Assembly: GCA_963674575.2 (NCBI GenBank) | Contig: CAXXQT010000001.1 | Span: forward strand, 310,001-374,000 | DNA: 64,000 bases | Direction of reading: 5' to 3' | From: JAAYAY01 sp963674575 | Lineage (GTDB): Bacteria > Planctomycetota > Planctomycetia > Pirellulales > Thermoguttaceae | Part shown: positions 50,797 through 59,353 of the stretch, in pieces | Layout of the letters: every line of letters begins with the position of its first letter | Numbering within the stretch: the stretch's first letter is position 1 | Position numbers and translations under genes: made by a program | The notes under the pieces: generated by a model | What the model was told of the DNA's origin: nothing | The model's input: the letters and a program-made list of their open reading frames with translations, nothing else | Databases searched by the model: none

Positions 50797-52169
50797 CACT
50801 CCACATCGAGCACCACCACGGTGGCGATCTTGCAGGGGGCTTCTTTTGGCAGGGAGATCTCGACGACGCCGTCGCCCGACTTCGTCTCGAGCTTCGTGCC
50901 GCAGGCGAGGAGCTTGGCGCCAACGACCTTGTCCTTCACGGGCACGATCAGCTTGGCGTCGGCGGGCCAATCAAACACGTGCAGGTAGAGCCGGGTCTTG
51001 CCGCCCTCAAGGGCCTTCTGCGTGCAGCGTCCCCAGGGCGTTTTGGCAAAGGGGCTGGCCTGGGTGCCGTAGATCGATTCGCCGTTGGCCTTCATCCACT
51101 TGCCGATCCCTTCGAGGCGTTCCACGCTGGGGGCGGGGATTTCGCCTTCGGCGGTCGGACCGACGTTGAGCAGGTAGTTGCCGCCCTTCGAGGCGATGTC
51201 GATGATATTGCGGACGAGCATCTGGGTGCTCTTCCAGTTGTGGTCGTCTTTCTTGAAGCCCCAGGTGTCGTTCATGGTCATGCACGATTCCCAGTCCACG
51301 CCGGCCAGGCCCGTGGCGGGGATCTGCTGCTCGGGCGTGCCGAAGTCGCCCACGTATTCCTGGTCGCCCTTGTTCAGGCCTTCCATGCCTTTGCGGCCTT
51401 TGCCCACGCGATTGTTGACGATCAACTCGGGCTTGAGGGTGCGAAGGTAGTTGTAGACGTCGCGACCGTCCTCTTCGGTGTACCATGCGGGCCACTCGCC
51501 GTCGAACCAAAGGACTTCAGGATTGCACGTGTCGATCAGCTCCTTGAGCTGCTTCTTCATGAAGTCCATGTATTCCTTCTTCCGGCCTTCATGGACTTTC
51601 GTGGGATTGTAACGCTGCTCGCTGCCGCGATACTGGGCCGGATGGTGCCAGTCCATGATCGAGTAGTAGGTGCAGAACTTGATCCCCTGCTTACGGCACT
51701 CGTTGGAAAGCTGCATGAGCAGGTCCTTGCCGTAGGGCGACGCCTTGACCACGCTGTAGTCGGTGGCGGCCGTGTCGAAGAGACAGAAGCCGTCGTGGTG
51801 CTTCGAGGTGATGACGATGTAGTTGACGCCGGCGTCCTTGGCGACGCGGACCCACTCGGCGGCGTCGAACTTGACGGGATTGAACTGCCCCGCGAGCTTC
51901 TCGTAGTCGGCCATCGGGACGTTCGCGCGATCCATGATCCACTCGCCGATGCCCTTGATCGGTTTACCGTCCCACTCGCCGGCCGGAATGGCGTAGAGGC
52001 CCCAGTGAATGAACATGCCGAAGCGGGCGTCGCGCCACCAAGCCATTCGGGCGTCCCGTTGGGCAGGCGTTTCCTTCCAGAGGTCCTCGGCCGTGGCCGG
52101 CGCAGTTGTGGCAGCCAGGCCCAACAGCATCGCGACGAGCAGGCTCCAGCCGATCAGTCGTTGTCTCAT
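50796..52169 (-). CDS. Alpha-L-fucosidase, GH29
   Basis: 457 residues from ATG 52169 with AAGGAG upstream; the longer open frame to 52433 is non-coding. A signal peptide is visible (LIGWSLLVAMLLGLAATTAPATA-ED). GH29 blocks: WWRDARFGMFIHWGLYAIPAGEW, YIVITSKHHDGFCLFDTAATDYSV, CTYYSIMDWHHPAQY and the nucleophile Asp in EVLWFDGEWPAW (about residue 223). TWGFKKDDHNWKS and GNYLLNVGPTAEGEIP close the barrel. It releases L-fucose from fucosylated glycans or fucoidan-type polymers. It is flanked on both sides by heptamer tracts. Confidence 0.96.
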   Translation of the reverse strand: MRQRLIGWSLLVAMLLGLAATTAPATAEDLWKETPAQRDARMAWWRDARFGMFIHWGLYAIPAGEWDGKPIKGIGEWIMDRANVPMADYEKLAGQFNPVKFDAAEWVRVAKDAGVNYIVITSKHHDGFCLFDTAATDYSVVKASPYGKDLLMQLSNECRKQGIKFCTYYSIMDWHHPAQYRGSEQRYNPTKVHEGRKKEYMDFMKKQLKELIDTCNPEVLWFDGEWPAWYTEEDGRDVYNYLRTLKPELIVNNRVGKGRKGMEGLNKGDQEYVGDFGTPEQQIPATGLAGVDWESCMTMNDTWGFKKDDHNWKSTQMLVRNIIDIASKGGNYLLNVGPTAEGEIPAPSVERLEGIGKWMKANGESIYGTQASPFAKTPWGRCTQKALEGGKTRLYLHVFDWPADAKLIVPVKDKVVGAKLLACGTKLETKSGDGVVEISLPKEAPCKIATVVVLDVE

Positions 52170-52539
52170 CCTTCGCTCCTTGGTTGATTCGAGTGATTGA
52201 TTCTCGGTTGGTCGAGCGGCAAAGATCCCTATCTTACTCGGTGCTATACCCACAAAAAACCGCCGCCAACTAAAATCGTCCAAATCGTCCATCTGTCCAC
52301 CGTCGCCGCAACGTGCTGTTATTACATGCCTTACGACCATTGTCCTTCCCTCGTGTTCCTTCGCGGTTAGTGTTCCCCTAGCGTGTTGCATGGTCCGTTC
52401 GTCAACCAACCTCCCGATCCGACCACTGCTCACTGCTCACTGCTCACTGCTCACTGCTCACTGCTCATAGCTCATAGCTCACTGCTCATAGCTCACTGCT
52501 CATAGCTCCCAGCTCCCAGCTCATAGCTCACAGCTCAAC
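52170..52539. other. Divergent region between fucosidase and the MerR-type gene
   Basis: 370 bp. The left 250 bases contain no recognised repeat or gene and should carry the fucosidase promoter. The right 112 bases are the heptamer tract that abuts the MerR-type start codon. Confidence 0.6.
52424..52535. repeat. Heptamer tandem tract 3: 16 units directly before the MerR-type ATG
   Basis: Six CACTGCT, then CATAGCT x2, CACTGCT, CATAGCT, CACTGCT, CATAGCT, CCCAGCT x2, CATAGCT, CACAGCT: 16 uninterrupted 7-mers, 112 bp, ending 4 bases before ATG 52540. No Shine-Dalgarno fits between the tract and the start. Confidence 0.92.
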
Positions 52540-53433
52540 ATGTCCCTCTTCACTCCCAAACAAGTGGCCCAGGCAATCGGCGTCAGCGAATCCTCGCTGA
52601 AGCGCTGGTGCGATCGCGGTTTGATTGCCACGGTGAAGACTCCCGGCGGGCACCGGAAGATGACGGCTGCCGGGGTGGCGACTTTTCTGCGAGAGCGTCA
52701 GCAACCGCTCGTCCGTCCGGAGTTGCTGGGGCTGCCGTCGAACGCGGGCAAGAGCCGCCGCGTGCTGGATCGGGCGGCGGAGCAGTTCCACCAGGCCCTG
52801 GCTGCCGGCGACGAGGAAGTATGCCGCCAAGTGCTTGTCGATCTCTTTCTGTCGGAACACCGGCTTGCACGGGTTTTTGACACCGTGGTGGCCCCGGCCT
52901 ATCAACAGCTGGGCCAGCGCTGGCAGTGCCGCGAGTTGGAGGTCTTTGAGGAACGCCGGGCGGTTCAGATCGGCCTTCGGATCCTCGGGGAGATTCACCG
53001 GTTGCTGGCCGATCCCGAGACCGATGCGCCGCTGGCGCTCGGAGGCACCTGGGAAGGCGACTTCTATCAATTGCCCACGAACCTGGCAGAGTTGACGTTG
53101 CGCGAGTCCGGCTGGCGAGCGACGAACCTGGGGTCGTCGTTGCCCTTTGCGACGCTCGAAGCGGCCATGACGGAGCATTGCCCCCGGCTGTTCTGGCTGA
53201 GCGTGTCGTTTGTGGCGGACGATGACAAGTTCGTGGAGACGTGCTCGGGATTCTTGGAGAAGGCAGAAAAACTCGGAGTCGTGGTCGCCATGGGAGGACG
53301 GGAACTGACCGAGCCGCTGCGACAGCGGCTCCGAGCCGTATCCTGGTGCGACGGTTTTCAGGACCTCGAAGCACTTGCGGCGAAGCTCTCGTCCGGGAAC
53401 GAGCCGGAATCAGCCAAAGGAGGCGACGGATGA
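52540..53433 (+). CDS. MerR-type regulator with degenerate B12-binding domain (CarH/LitR-like)
   Basis: 297 residues. Residues 1-65 are a MerR HTH (FTPKQVAQAIGVSESSLKRWCDRGLIATVKTPGGHRKM). About 75-165 correspond to the helical cap, and about 165-285 to the Rossmann B12 domain of CarH/LitR, the adenosylcobalamin light sensors that derepress photolyase and carotenoid genes. Two expected cobalamin ligands are missing. The cap EEH motif reads FEERRAV, and the lower-ligand E-x-H-x-x-G motif reads EGDFYQLP, with Tyr for His and Pro for Gly. The protein is therefore probably not a classical B12 photoreceptor (inference). It is coupled by an ATGA overlap to the DUF523-DUF1722 gene and lies upstream of a class II photolyase, the usual LitR-type target. 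Confidence 0.85.
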   Translation: MSLFTPKQVAQAIGVSESSLKRWCDRGLIATVKTPGGHRKMTAAGVATFLRERQQPLVRPELLGLPSNAGKSRRVLDRAAEQFHQALAAGDEEVCRQVLVDLFLSEHRLARVFDTVVAPAYQQLGQRWQCRELEVFEERRAVQIGLRILGEIHRLLADPETDAPLALGGTWEGDFYQLPTNLAELTLRESGWRATNLGSSLPFATLEAAMTEHCPRLFWLSVSFVADDDKFVETCSGFLEKAEKLGVVVAMGGRELTEPLRQRLRAVSWCDGFQDLEALAAKLSSGNEPESAKGGDG

Positions 53434-54434
53434 GCAAGAATACGAAGCCTGCGGACAAGCCCGACAACGCACAAGAGGCGGTCGCCTCCCTACGCATCGG
53501 CATTTCCTCCTGCCTGCTCGGGCGAGAGGTGCGTTATGACGGCGGGCACAAGCACGATCGTTTCCTGACCGGCACGCTGGGGGAGTATTTCGAGTGGATT
53601 CCCGTATGTCCGGAAGTGGAAATCGGTCTGGGAATTCCCCGTCCTACACTTCGGCTGGAGCAGCACGGCGACGAGATTCACATGGTGATGCCCAAGACGG
53701 GGCAGGACCACACGCCGGCCATGCGGAAGTATGCACGGCGTCGCGTCGAGGAATTGGCGAAGGAAGACCTCGTTGGCTACGTGCTTAAGAGCCGCTCGCC
53801 CAGTTGCGGCATGGAGCGAGTCAAGGTCTATCCCCAGGACGGCCAGGGCGGCGGAGCGAAAACCGGCCGCGGGCTGTTTGCCGAAGCGTTGCTGGAGCGG
53901 TTTCCGCTGCTGCCGGTCGAGGAAGAGGGACGGCTGAATGATCCGCGTCTGCGGGAGAACTGGATCACGCGGGTGTTCGCCTATCAACGTCTCCAGGCCC
54001 TCTGGAGGCCTCGCTGGACGATCGGGAACCTGGTGGAGTTTCATACGGCCCACAAGTACCTTCTCCTGGCCCATTCGGAGAAGGATTATCGGAAAATGGG
54101 ACCGCTGGTGGCGGCTGCCAAGCAGACGCCGCGCGCCGAATTGCAGGCCGAGTATTCGGCCCACTTCATGGGCGCCCTTGGACGGATGGCCACGCCCGCC
54201 AAGCATGCCAACGTGCTCCAGCACATGTTGGGTTTCTTCAAGCAAGACCTGGACGGGGCGACCCGGGGGGAACTGCTGTCGCACATCGAGGACTACCGCC
54301 GAGGACGAACGCCACTCGTCGTTCCACTCACACTGATCTCGCACTATGTCCGTCTCCTCGACGTGGGATACCTGAAGGACCAAATCTACCTTCAACCTCA
54401 CCCGCGAGAACTGTTCCTGCGCAATCACGTGTAA
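53430..54434 (+). CDS. DUF523-DUF1722 fusion protein (YbgA-like)
   Basis: 334 residues. ATG 53430 follows AAAGGAGGCGACGG and overlaps the previous stop (ATGA). The N-terminal DUF523 (about 20-165) has the conserved cysteines ISSCLLGREVRYDGGHK, PVCPEVEIGLGIPRP and SRSPSCGMERV. In the related TudS desulfidases these bind a [4Fe-4S] cluster. The C-terminal DUF1722/YbgA domain (about 195-315) shows FHTAHKYLLLAHSEKDYRKMG and HIEDYRRGRTPLVVPLTLI. In E. coli ybgA is next to phr. Here too a photolyase follows 130 bp downstream, so a role in thio-nucleobase removal or photoprotection is plausible but unproven. Confidence 0.94.
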   Translation: MSKNTKPADKPDNAQEAVASLRIGISSCLLGREVRYDGGHKHDRFLTGTLGEYFEWIPVCPEVEIGLGIPRPTLRLEQHGDEIHMVMPKTGQDHTPAMRKYARRRVEELAKEDLVGYVLKSRSPSCGMERVKVYPQDGQGGGAKTGRGLFAEALLERFPLLPVEEEGRLNDPRLRENWITRVFAYQRLQALWRPRWTIGNLVEFHTAHKYLLLAHSEKDYRKMGPLVAAAKQTPRAELQAEYSAHFMGALGRMATPAKHANVLQHMLGFFKQDLDGATRGELLSHIEDYRRGRTPLVVPLTLISHYVRLLDVGYLKDQIYLQPHPRELFLRNHV

Positions 54435-54564
54435 GGCAGAGCACCCTCCCCAGCGAGCTTGCGTGCGAGGGGGAGGGGTGAAGCGACGTCAGCGACAATT
54501 GCTCACAACACCGCGGTCAGAAGCTCAACGGTCTCCACGCCAGGAATACGACTGGAGCGTCCCC

Positions 54565-56043
54565 ATGTCATCGTGCATTCCCCGCATTCGAATCGATCGA
54601 CTCAACGATCAGCCCGTTCGAGCAGATGGGCGTTTCGTTCTCTATTGGATGTCATCGGCGCGGCGTCCGGCGTGGAACTTCGGCCTCGATCGGGCGGTCG
54701 AACTGGCCGTCGAACACCATTGCCCGCTGCTGGTGGTGGAAACGCTCGCTTGCGACGCACCGTGGCTGAACCCGCGTCACGGGGCCCTAGTGCTGGCTGG
54801 CATGGAGGCCAACGGGAAGGCGTTTCGGAAGCGGCGAGCGGGTTACGTGCCGTGCGTGGCGGCTGATTCGGCGCGGCTTGCGCGAGTCTTGGATGCAGCG
54901 GCTGCTGAGGCCGTTGCGGTGGTGGCCGACTGGTGGCCTTTGCGGGAGGCTGTGCAATTCACAGCCGAGCTGGCCGACGGGTGTCCCGTGCAGTTCGAGC
55001 GGGTGGATTCCAACGGGCTGCTGCCCCTGGCGGCCACCGATCACGCGTATCCGACGGCCCACGCCTTTCGGCGATTTCTCCAACGCTCTCTTCCTGACCA
55101 TCTGGCCTGCCCGCCTGCGGGTGATTGGACGCTGCCGGCCCGGTTCCCGCGAGTCGACGGGCTTGAGGTGAAGAAGTCGAAGAACCTGCTTGCAACGCCC
55201 GAAGACGTGGCCGAAGACGGTCTGGCCCTGATGGTTCGCCGTTCGAATCACCCGGAGGTGAGGCCCGTGACATTGCCCGGCGGAAACGAGGCGGGCAGTG
55301 CGGCGACCCTGCGATTCCTCGAGGACCGGTTGTCACGCTATGCCACGGAGCGCAATCAGCCGGAAAGTGATGCGGCCAGCGGGCTCTCCCCCTACCTCCA
55401 CCACGGGCACGTGTCGCCCCACTTCGTGTTTGCGGAGTTGGCGCAGCGTCAGAAGTGGTCGCCCGATCGGCTCGCCGAACGTGTTTCGGGGAGCCGGGAG
55501 GGCTGGTGGGGAATGGACGTGTCGGCCGAGTCGTTTCTCGATGAACTTGTGACCTGGCGGGAGTTGGGATTCAACATGGCGATGCACCGGGACGACTACG
55601 ACGATCCGGGATCGCTTCCCGAATGGGCTCGCCGAACGCTCACGGACCACGCCGGTGATCGGCGGTCTCATGAATACTCGTTCGAGGCGTTTCGGGACGG
55701 AAGCACCCATGACGAGCTTTGGAACGCGGCCCAGGGACAGTTGCGTGAGGAAGGCATCATCCACAACTACCTGCGGATGCTGTGGGGCAAGAAGATCTTG
55801 GAGTGGAGCCCCGATTGGCCAAGTGCGTTGGAGACGATGATCGCCTTGAACAACACCTATGCCGTGGACGGATGCGATCCGAATTCGTACAGCGGAATTT
55901 TCTGGGTGCTCGGGCGATACGATCGAGCCTGGGGACCGGAACGGCCGGTCTATGGGAAGGTCCGCTATATGAGCAGTGCGAACACGGCCCGCAAGGTCCG
56001 TGTTCGCACTTATGTAAAACGATATTCCGGTTCGCGGGCTTAA
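54565..56043 (+). CDS. Deoxyribodipyrimidine photolyase, class II
   Basis: 492 residues from ATG 54565 (MSSCIPRIRIDRLNDQPV). The N-terminal Rossmann antenna domain contains FVLYWMSSARRPAWNFGLDRAVELA. The helical FAD domain ends NTYAVDGCDPNSYSGIFWVLGRYDRAWGPERPVYGKVRYMSSANTARK. The W-x-x-x-x-R-x-R-x-W and ERPVYGKVRYM pattern is the class II hallmark. It repairs cyclobutane pyrimidine dimers with blue light. It is likely controlled with the MerR-type regulator upstream. The stop overlaps the convergent gene at 56040 by 4 bp. Confidence 0.94.
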   Translation: MSSCIPRIRIDRLNDQPVRADGRFVLYWMSSARRPAWNFGLDRAVELAVEHHCPLLVVETLACDAPWLNPRHGALVLAGMEANGKAFRKRRAGYVPCVAADSARLARVLDAAAAEAVAVVADWWPLREAVQFTAELADGCPVQFERVDSNGLLPLAATDHAYPTAHAFRRFLQRSLPDHLACPPAGDWTLPARFPRVDGLEVKKSKNLLATPEDVAEDGLALMVRRSNHPEVRPVTLPGGNEAGSAATLRFLEDRLSRYATERNQPESDAASGLSPYLHHGHVSPHFVFAELAQRQKWSPDRLAERVSGSREGWWGMDVSAESFLDELVTWRELGFNMAMHRDDYDDPGSLPEWARRTLTDHAGDRRSHEYSFEAFRDGSTHDELWNAAQGQLREEGIIHNYLRMLWGKKILEWSPDWPSALETMIALNNTYAVDGCDPNSYSGIFWVLGRYDRAWGPERPVYGKVRYMSSANTARKVRVRTYVKRYSGSRA

Positions 56044-56600
56044 CTGCCGTTTGAGGTTGAGGACGAACTTGAGGCAGGCAGACGCGGCTCGGGAGCGGAT
56101 GCTTCGAAGGCCGTGTTGACCAGGCCGACTCGCTCGGCCGTCCACCCGGGCGGCTCGTTCATGGTGGGCTCCACTCGGGCGATCGCGCCGGGGGCGGCAT
56201 AGGTCTGGGCGAGGGAGTTGACCGTTTCGAGTCGATGGGCGGTTACGGCAGGATCGCGTGACATCTGGACATAGACGGTGCGATGGCTCTTCGGGGCATG
56301 GTTCAGGATCCAGAAGACCTTATTCTGGCCGGCGATCGTCAGTTTGCCCGTCGTTTCGTCGAAATGGTGTTCGCTCACGGTGTTCTGGAGTTGCCAGCCG
56401 TTGTTCACCATGATGTTAAACGGTGCGCGAACGGCAGCCCGGTCGGGGCCCTCAAAGGGCTCGGGCCAGCAGTTATTGCGTTTGAAATCGGTAACGACCG
56501 AGTCTTTGAAGGTATGGAACCACGCGAACTGGGCGTGTGCTCGGGGGACGGCCGAGAAAAGGGACAACAGGAATACAAGAAGAGCCAACCGTCGAGCCAT
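56040..56600 (-). CDS. Secreted hypothetical protein, planctomycete family
   Basis: 186 residues. A signal peptide is visible (LALLVFLLSLFSAVPRAHA-QF). The body has a recognisable family core: FKRNNCWPEPFEGPDRAAVRAPFNIMVNNGWQLQNTVSEHHF, then KVFWILNHAPKSHRTVYVQMS. I have seen this pattern only in planctomycete-type proteins and no function is known. The C-terminal 15 residues are Ser-rich (ASSSSSTSNGS). There are no transmembrane helices besides the signal. Confidence 0.82.
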   Translation of the reverse strand: MARRLALLVFLLSLFSAVPRAHAQFAWFHTFKDSVVTDFKRNNCWPEPFEGPDRAAVRAPFNIMVNNGWQLQNTVSEHHFDETTGKLTIAGQNKVFWILNHAPKSHRTVYVQMSRDPAVTAHRLETVNSLAQTYAAPGAIARVEPTMNEPPGWTAERVGLVNTAFEASAPEPRLPASSSSSTSNGS

Positions 56601-57004
56601 GGGATTTGCCTCGTTCAGATTATCGATTCCGAAAAGAAGGTGAGGGCCGGTAGAGGCTCACGCGAGAGCGTTCTGCGGCGCGTTATCGTAGGTATCGACC
56701 CGAGAACGCCACACCTGCGAGAAGGTTCCATGAAACCGTTGAAGTTTGCCTAAACCTCCCGTTTTCTTGGGCAAATTCCGACCGGAAAGGGGGACGTGGC
56801 GTGCCTGGAGGGTGGACGGGAACGGATTGGCAGTGCAGAGCTCAGAGTTTTTGGGTTAGCGAAATTCGCTTTCCGTTCCGCTATATTGGGGACGAACGGG
56901 AGGAGGGGCCCAGCCGGCCGCGGGCAGAACCGCGGTCGTTGCGGGCTTGCGCTGCACCTCCGTTTTCAATCGTCCGCCAAATCCTTGAGCCTGCGAGATC
57001 CCCC
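56601..57004. other. Divergent intergenic region
   Basis: 404 bp between the small secreted protein gene (-) and the isomerase/hydrolase fusion (+). TATATT at 56882-56887 is the only -10-like hexamer near the plus-strand gene, but no -35 at legal spacing was seen. No repeat recognised. Confidence 0.5.
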
Positions 57005-59353
57005 ATGTTCCCATTCAGACGAGTATTGCTCCTCGTGTTCTTTGCCACGGCGATTCTGATACCGCGGTTCGATGTGGGAGCGAAGGAGCCCGGCCCTACC
57101 AAGCTTTACGGATTCTGTATGGACATGCCGGCGAAATCGGCGCCGTCGATTGCGTCTCAGGCAAAGCTGCTCAAAGAACTGGGATTCGACGGCGTGGGCT
57201 ATCCGCTCTGGTTTGGACAGGAGTTGGACGAGAATCTGAAGACGCTCGATGCCGTTGGGCTGCCGCTTCACCTGGTCTACATGAGCGTCAACCTCAACCC
57301 GGAGCAACCGGCCTACGATCTCCGCGTGCCGGAATCGTTTGCCCGACTCAAGGGACGTCCGGTCGTCGTCTCGGTTCAGATTCGCGGGTTTCCGCCGGGA
57401 GATCCACGCGGCATGGAGCGGGCCGTCAAGGTCCTTCGCGAGTTGGCGGACCTGGGGGCCCAACATGGTTTGAAGCTCTCGATCTATCATCACCTCGGCG
57501 ACTGGACGGAGAGCCTGCTGTTCGCGCTCAAGGTCGTGGAGCAGGTCGACCGGTCCAACTTGGGTGTCAACTTCAATCTCTGCCATTGGCTTCGGGTGGA
57601 CGGCGACAAAGACTATCGTCCCGTCCTGCGCGAGAACGCCGAGCGGATCTTCGCTGTCACGATCAACGGGGCCCAGGTGGGCGCGACGGAGTGGACCGGA
57701 GGCCTGATCCAACCGCTCGATCAGGGCGATTTCGACAACCGGGCGCTGTTGGCGACGCTGCAGGAAATCGGCTACGCGGGCCCCATCGGGTTGATGTGCT
57801 GGGGCATTCCCGACGACACGCGGGACCACCTCGAGCGGTCCATGCGAGTCTGGAAATCGTGGCAGAAAGAGACGACGGAAAAGCTCTCGGGGTTGCTCGA
57901 GAACGAGGATTGCACCGACATTTTCTTCACGGAGACGTTTCCCGAGGGGAAGGCCGGGGAGGTGATCGACAACTATGTCGACGTGCTTGCCGGCGCCGGG
58001 GTGACGGTGCTGCTCTGCAATACGAACGCGCGGCGGACGAACTACCGCAGTGATGTCTGGCAGTCCTTTTGGGACGGCTACGATCCCGCCGGGCCCGACG
58101 ACCAGCCCTTCCTGGCGCCCTTGCGGCCCGAGCAGCGGGCCACGTATCGGAAATTGATCCACAATATGTACGAAGTGGACCGGCAGGGCGTGGATTATCC
58201 AGCACGGGTGATCGCTCGCTGCCGACATCGGGGCGTCTCGCCGTGGATCTCTTTGCGCATGAACGACGTCCACAACAACGACAACCTGGAGCATCCCTTC
58301 CACAGCATGCTCTGGCGGAAGCCCGAGTTGTTTCGCAAAGGCCACCCGGGCTACTTCGCTCGCGGACTTGACTACGCCCATGCCGAAGTCCGCGATTACT
58401 ACATGGCTCTTGTGCGGGAAACACTCGATCGCTACGACCTGGACGGCCTGGAACTGGACTTCATGCGCGAACCCTTCTTGTTCAGCGTAGGGGAAGAGCA
58501 GGCGGGGGCTGCGATCCTGACGGGCTGGATTCGCCAGGTGCGCGGGCTGGTCGACAAGGCCGCCCAGCGGCGAGGACACCTAATCCGATTAGGTGTGCGT
58601 GTGCCCTTCGATCCGGAAACGGCCCTTGGGCTCGGCCTGGATGCACCGACCTGGTCTCGCGAAGGCCTGGTGGACCTGGTCACCGTGGCGCCCCGATGGA
58701 GGACCATGGTCTTCAATCATCCAATGGGCCGATGGCGCGAACTGCTGGGTGATCGGGTGACACTGGCGGGCGGGCTGGAGGTTCGTTATTACCCTTATCC
58801 GGGCGCGGAGGTGGTCATGATGGATCCGGAAAACGCCGTGGGGGCCGCCATGGCAATCTTGTCGGGCGGCGGCGACGTGGTGTACCTGTTCAACTACTTC
58901 CAGAATTCTCGCTGGCCCAAGTCCGAATACCAGGCCCTGTTGAGCAAGTTCTTGTCGCTGGACGAACTCGCCAGGCTCCCGCGACGACATGCGGTGGCGG
59001 TTCCCGAGATATTCGTTCCCGGCAAGCCGTTCAAAGCCGTACTGCCGGCAACGGGCAGTGCCTTGTCCTTCGATCTGCCCCTGGGCCCAAGACCGGCAGG
59101 GAACCGCAAGGTCGAAGTGTCCCTGGAAGTTACCGGCGAGGAAGGGGATGATCCGCCGACCGTGAAGGTCAACCAGGTTGCAGGGGAACGGAAGACGGCA
59201 ATGGGCCAGGGAAACGGGCGGCGCGTGCTGACGTTCGTTGTACCCGCCGAGGCTGTGTCGGGCAACAACTCCGACACGATCGAGGTGGTTGCGCCCGAGG
59301 GCGGCACAGTTACGGCCTATCGTGTGGAAGTCTGCATCGATCCTGGGGGCTGA
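57005..59353 (+). CDS. Sugar-phosphate-isomerase-like domain fused to a GH-like TIM barrel
   Basis: 782 residues from ATG 57005; the signal peptide begins FPFRRVLLLVFFATAILI. Residues about 35-300 are an AP-endonuclease-2/xylose-isomerase-like barrel (LLKELGFDGVGYPLWFGQ, GLPLHLVYMSVNLN, LKLSIYHHLGDWTES, VNFNLCHWLR), the fold of secreted TIM sugar isomerases/epimerases. About 310-650 is a second barrel (SPWISLRMNDVHNNDN, VRDYYMALVRETLDRYDLDGLELDFMREP) like GH10-type or uncharacterised bacterial glycosidases. About 660-782 is a beta domain. Each half is recognisable but the fusion is unusual. It probably acts on sugars outside the cytoplasm. Two candidate acidic clusters, DLDGLELDF being the clearest, could be catalytic. 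Confidence 0.82.
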   Translation: MFPFRRVLLLVFFATAILIPRFDVGAKEPGPTKLYGFCMDMPAKSAPSIASQAKLLKELGFDGVGYPLWFGQELDENLKTLDAVGLPLHLVYMSVNLNPEQPAYDLRVPESFARLKGRPVVVSVQIRGFPPGDPRGMERAVKVLRELADLGAQHGLKLSIYHHLGDWTESLLFALKVVEQVDRSNLGVNFNLCHWLRVDGDKDYRPVLRENAERIFAVTINGAQVGATEWTGGLIQPLDQGDFDNRALLATLQEIGYAGPIGLMCWGIPDDTRDHLERSMRVWKSWQKETTEKLSGLLENEDCTDIFFTETFPEGKAGEVIDNYVDVLAGAGVTVLLCNTNARRTNYRSDVWQSFWDGYDPAGPDDQPFLAPLRPEQRATYRKLIHNMYEVDRQGVDYPARVIARCRHRGVSPWISLRMNDVHNNDNLEHPFHSMLWRKPELFRKGHPGYFARGLDYAHAEVRDYYMALVRETLDRYDLDGLELDFMREPFLFSVGEEQAGAAILTGWIRQVRGLVDKAAQRRGHLIRLGVRVPFDPETALGLGLDAPTWSREGLVDLVTVAPRWRTMVFNHPMGRWRELLGDRVTLAGGLEVRYYPYPGAEVVMMDPENAVGAAMAILSGGGDVVYLFNYFQNSRWPKSEYQALLSKFLSLDELARLPRRHAVAVPEIFVPGKPFKAVLPATGSALSFDLPLGPRPAGNRKVEVSLEVTGEEGDDPPTVKVNQVAGERKTAMGQGNGRRVLTFVVPAEAVSGNNSDTIEVVAPEGGTVTAYRVEVCIDPGG

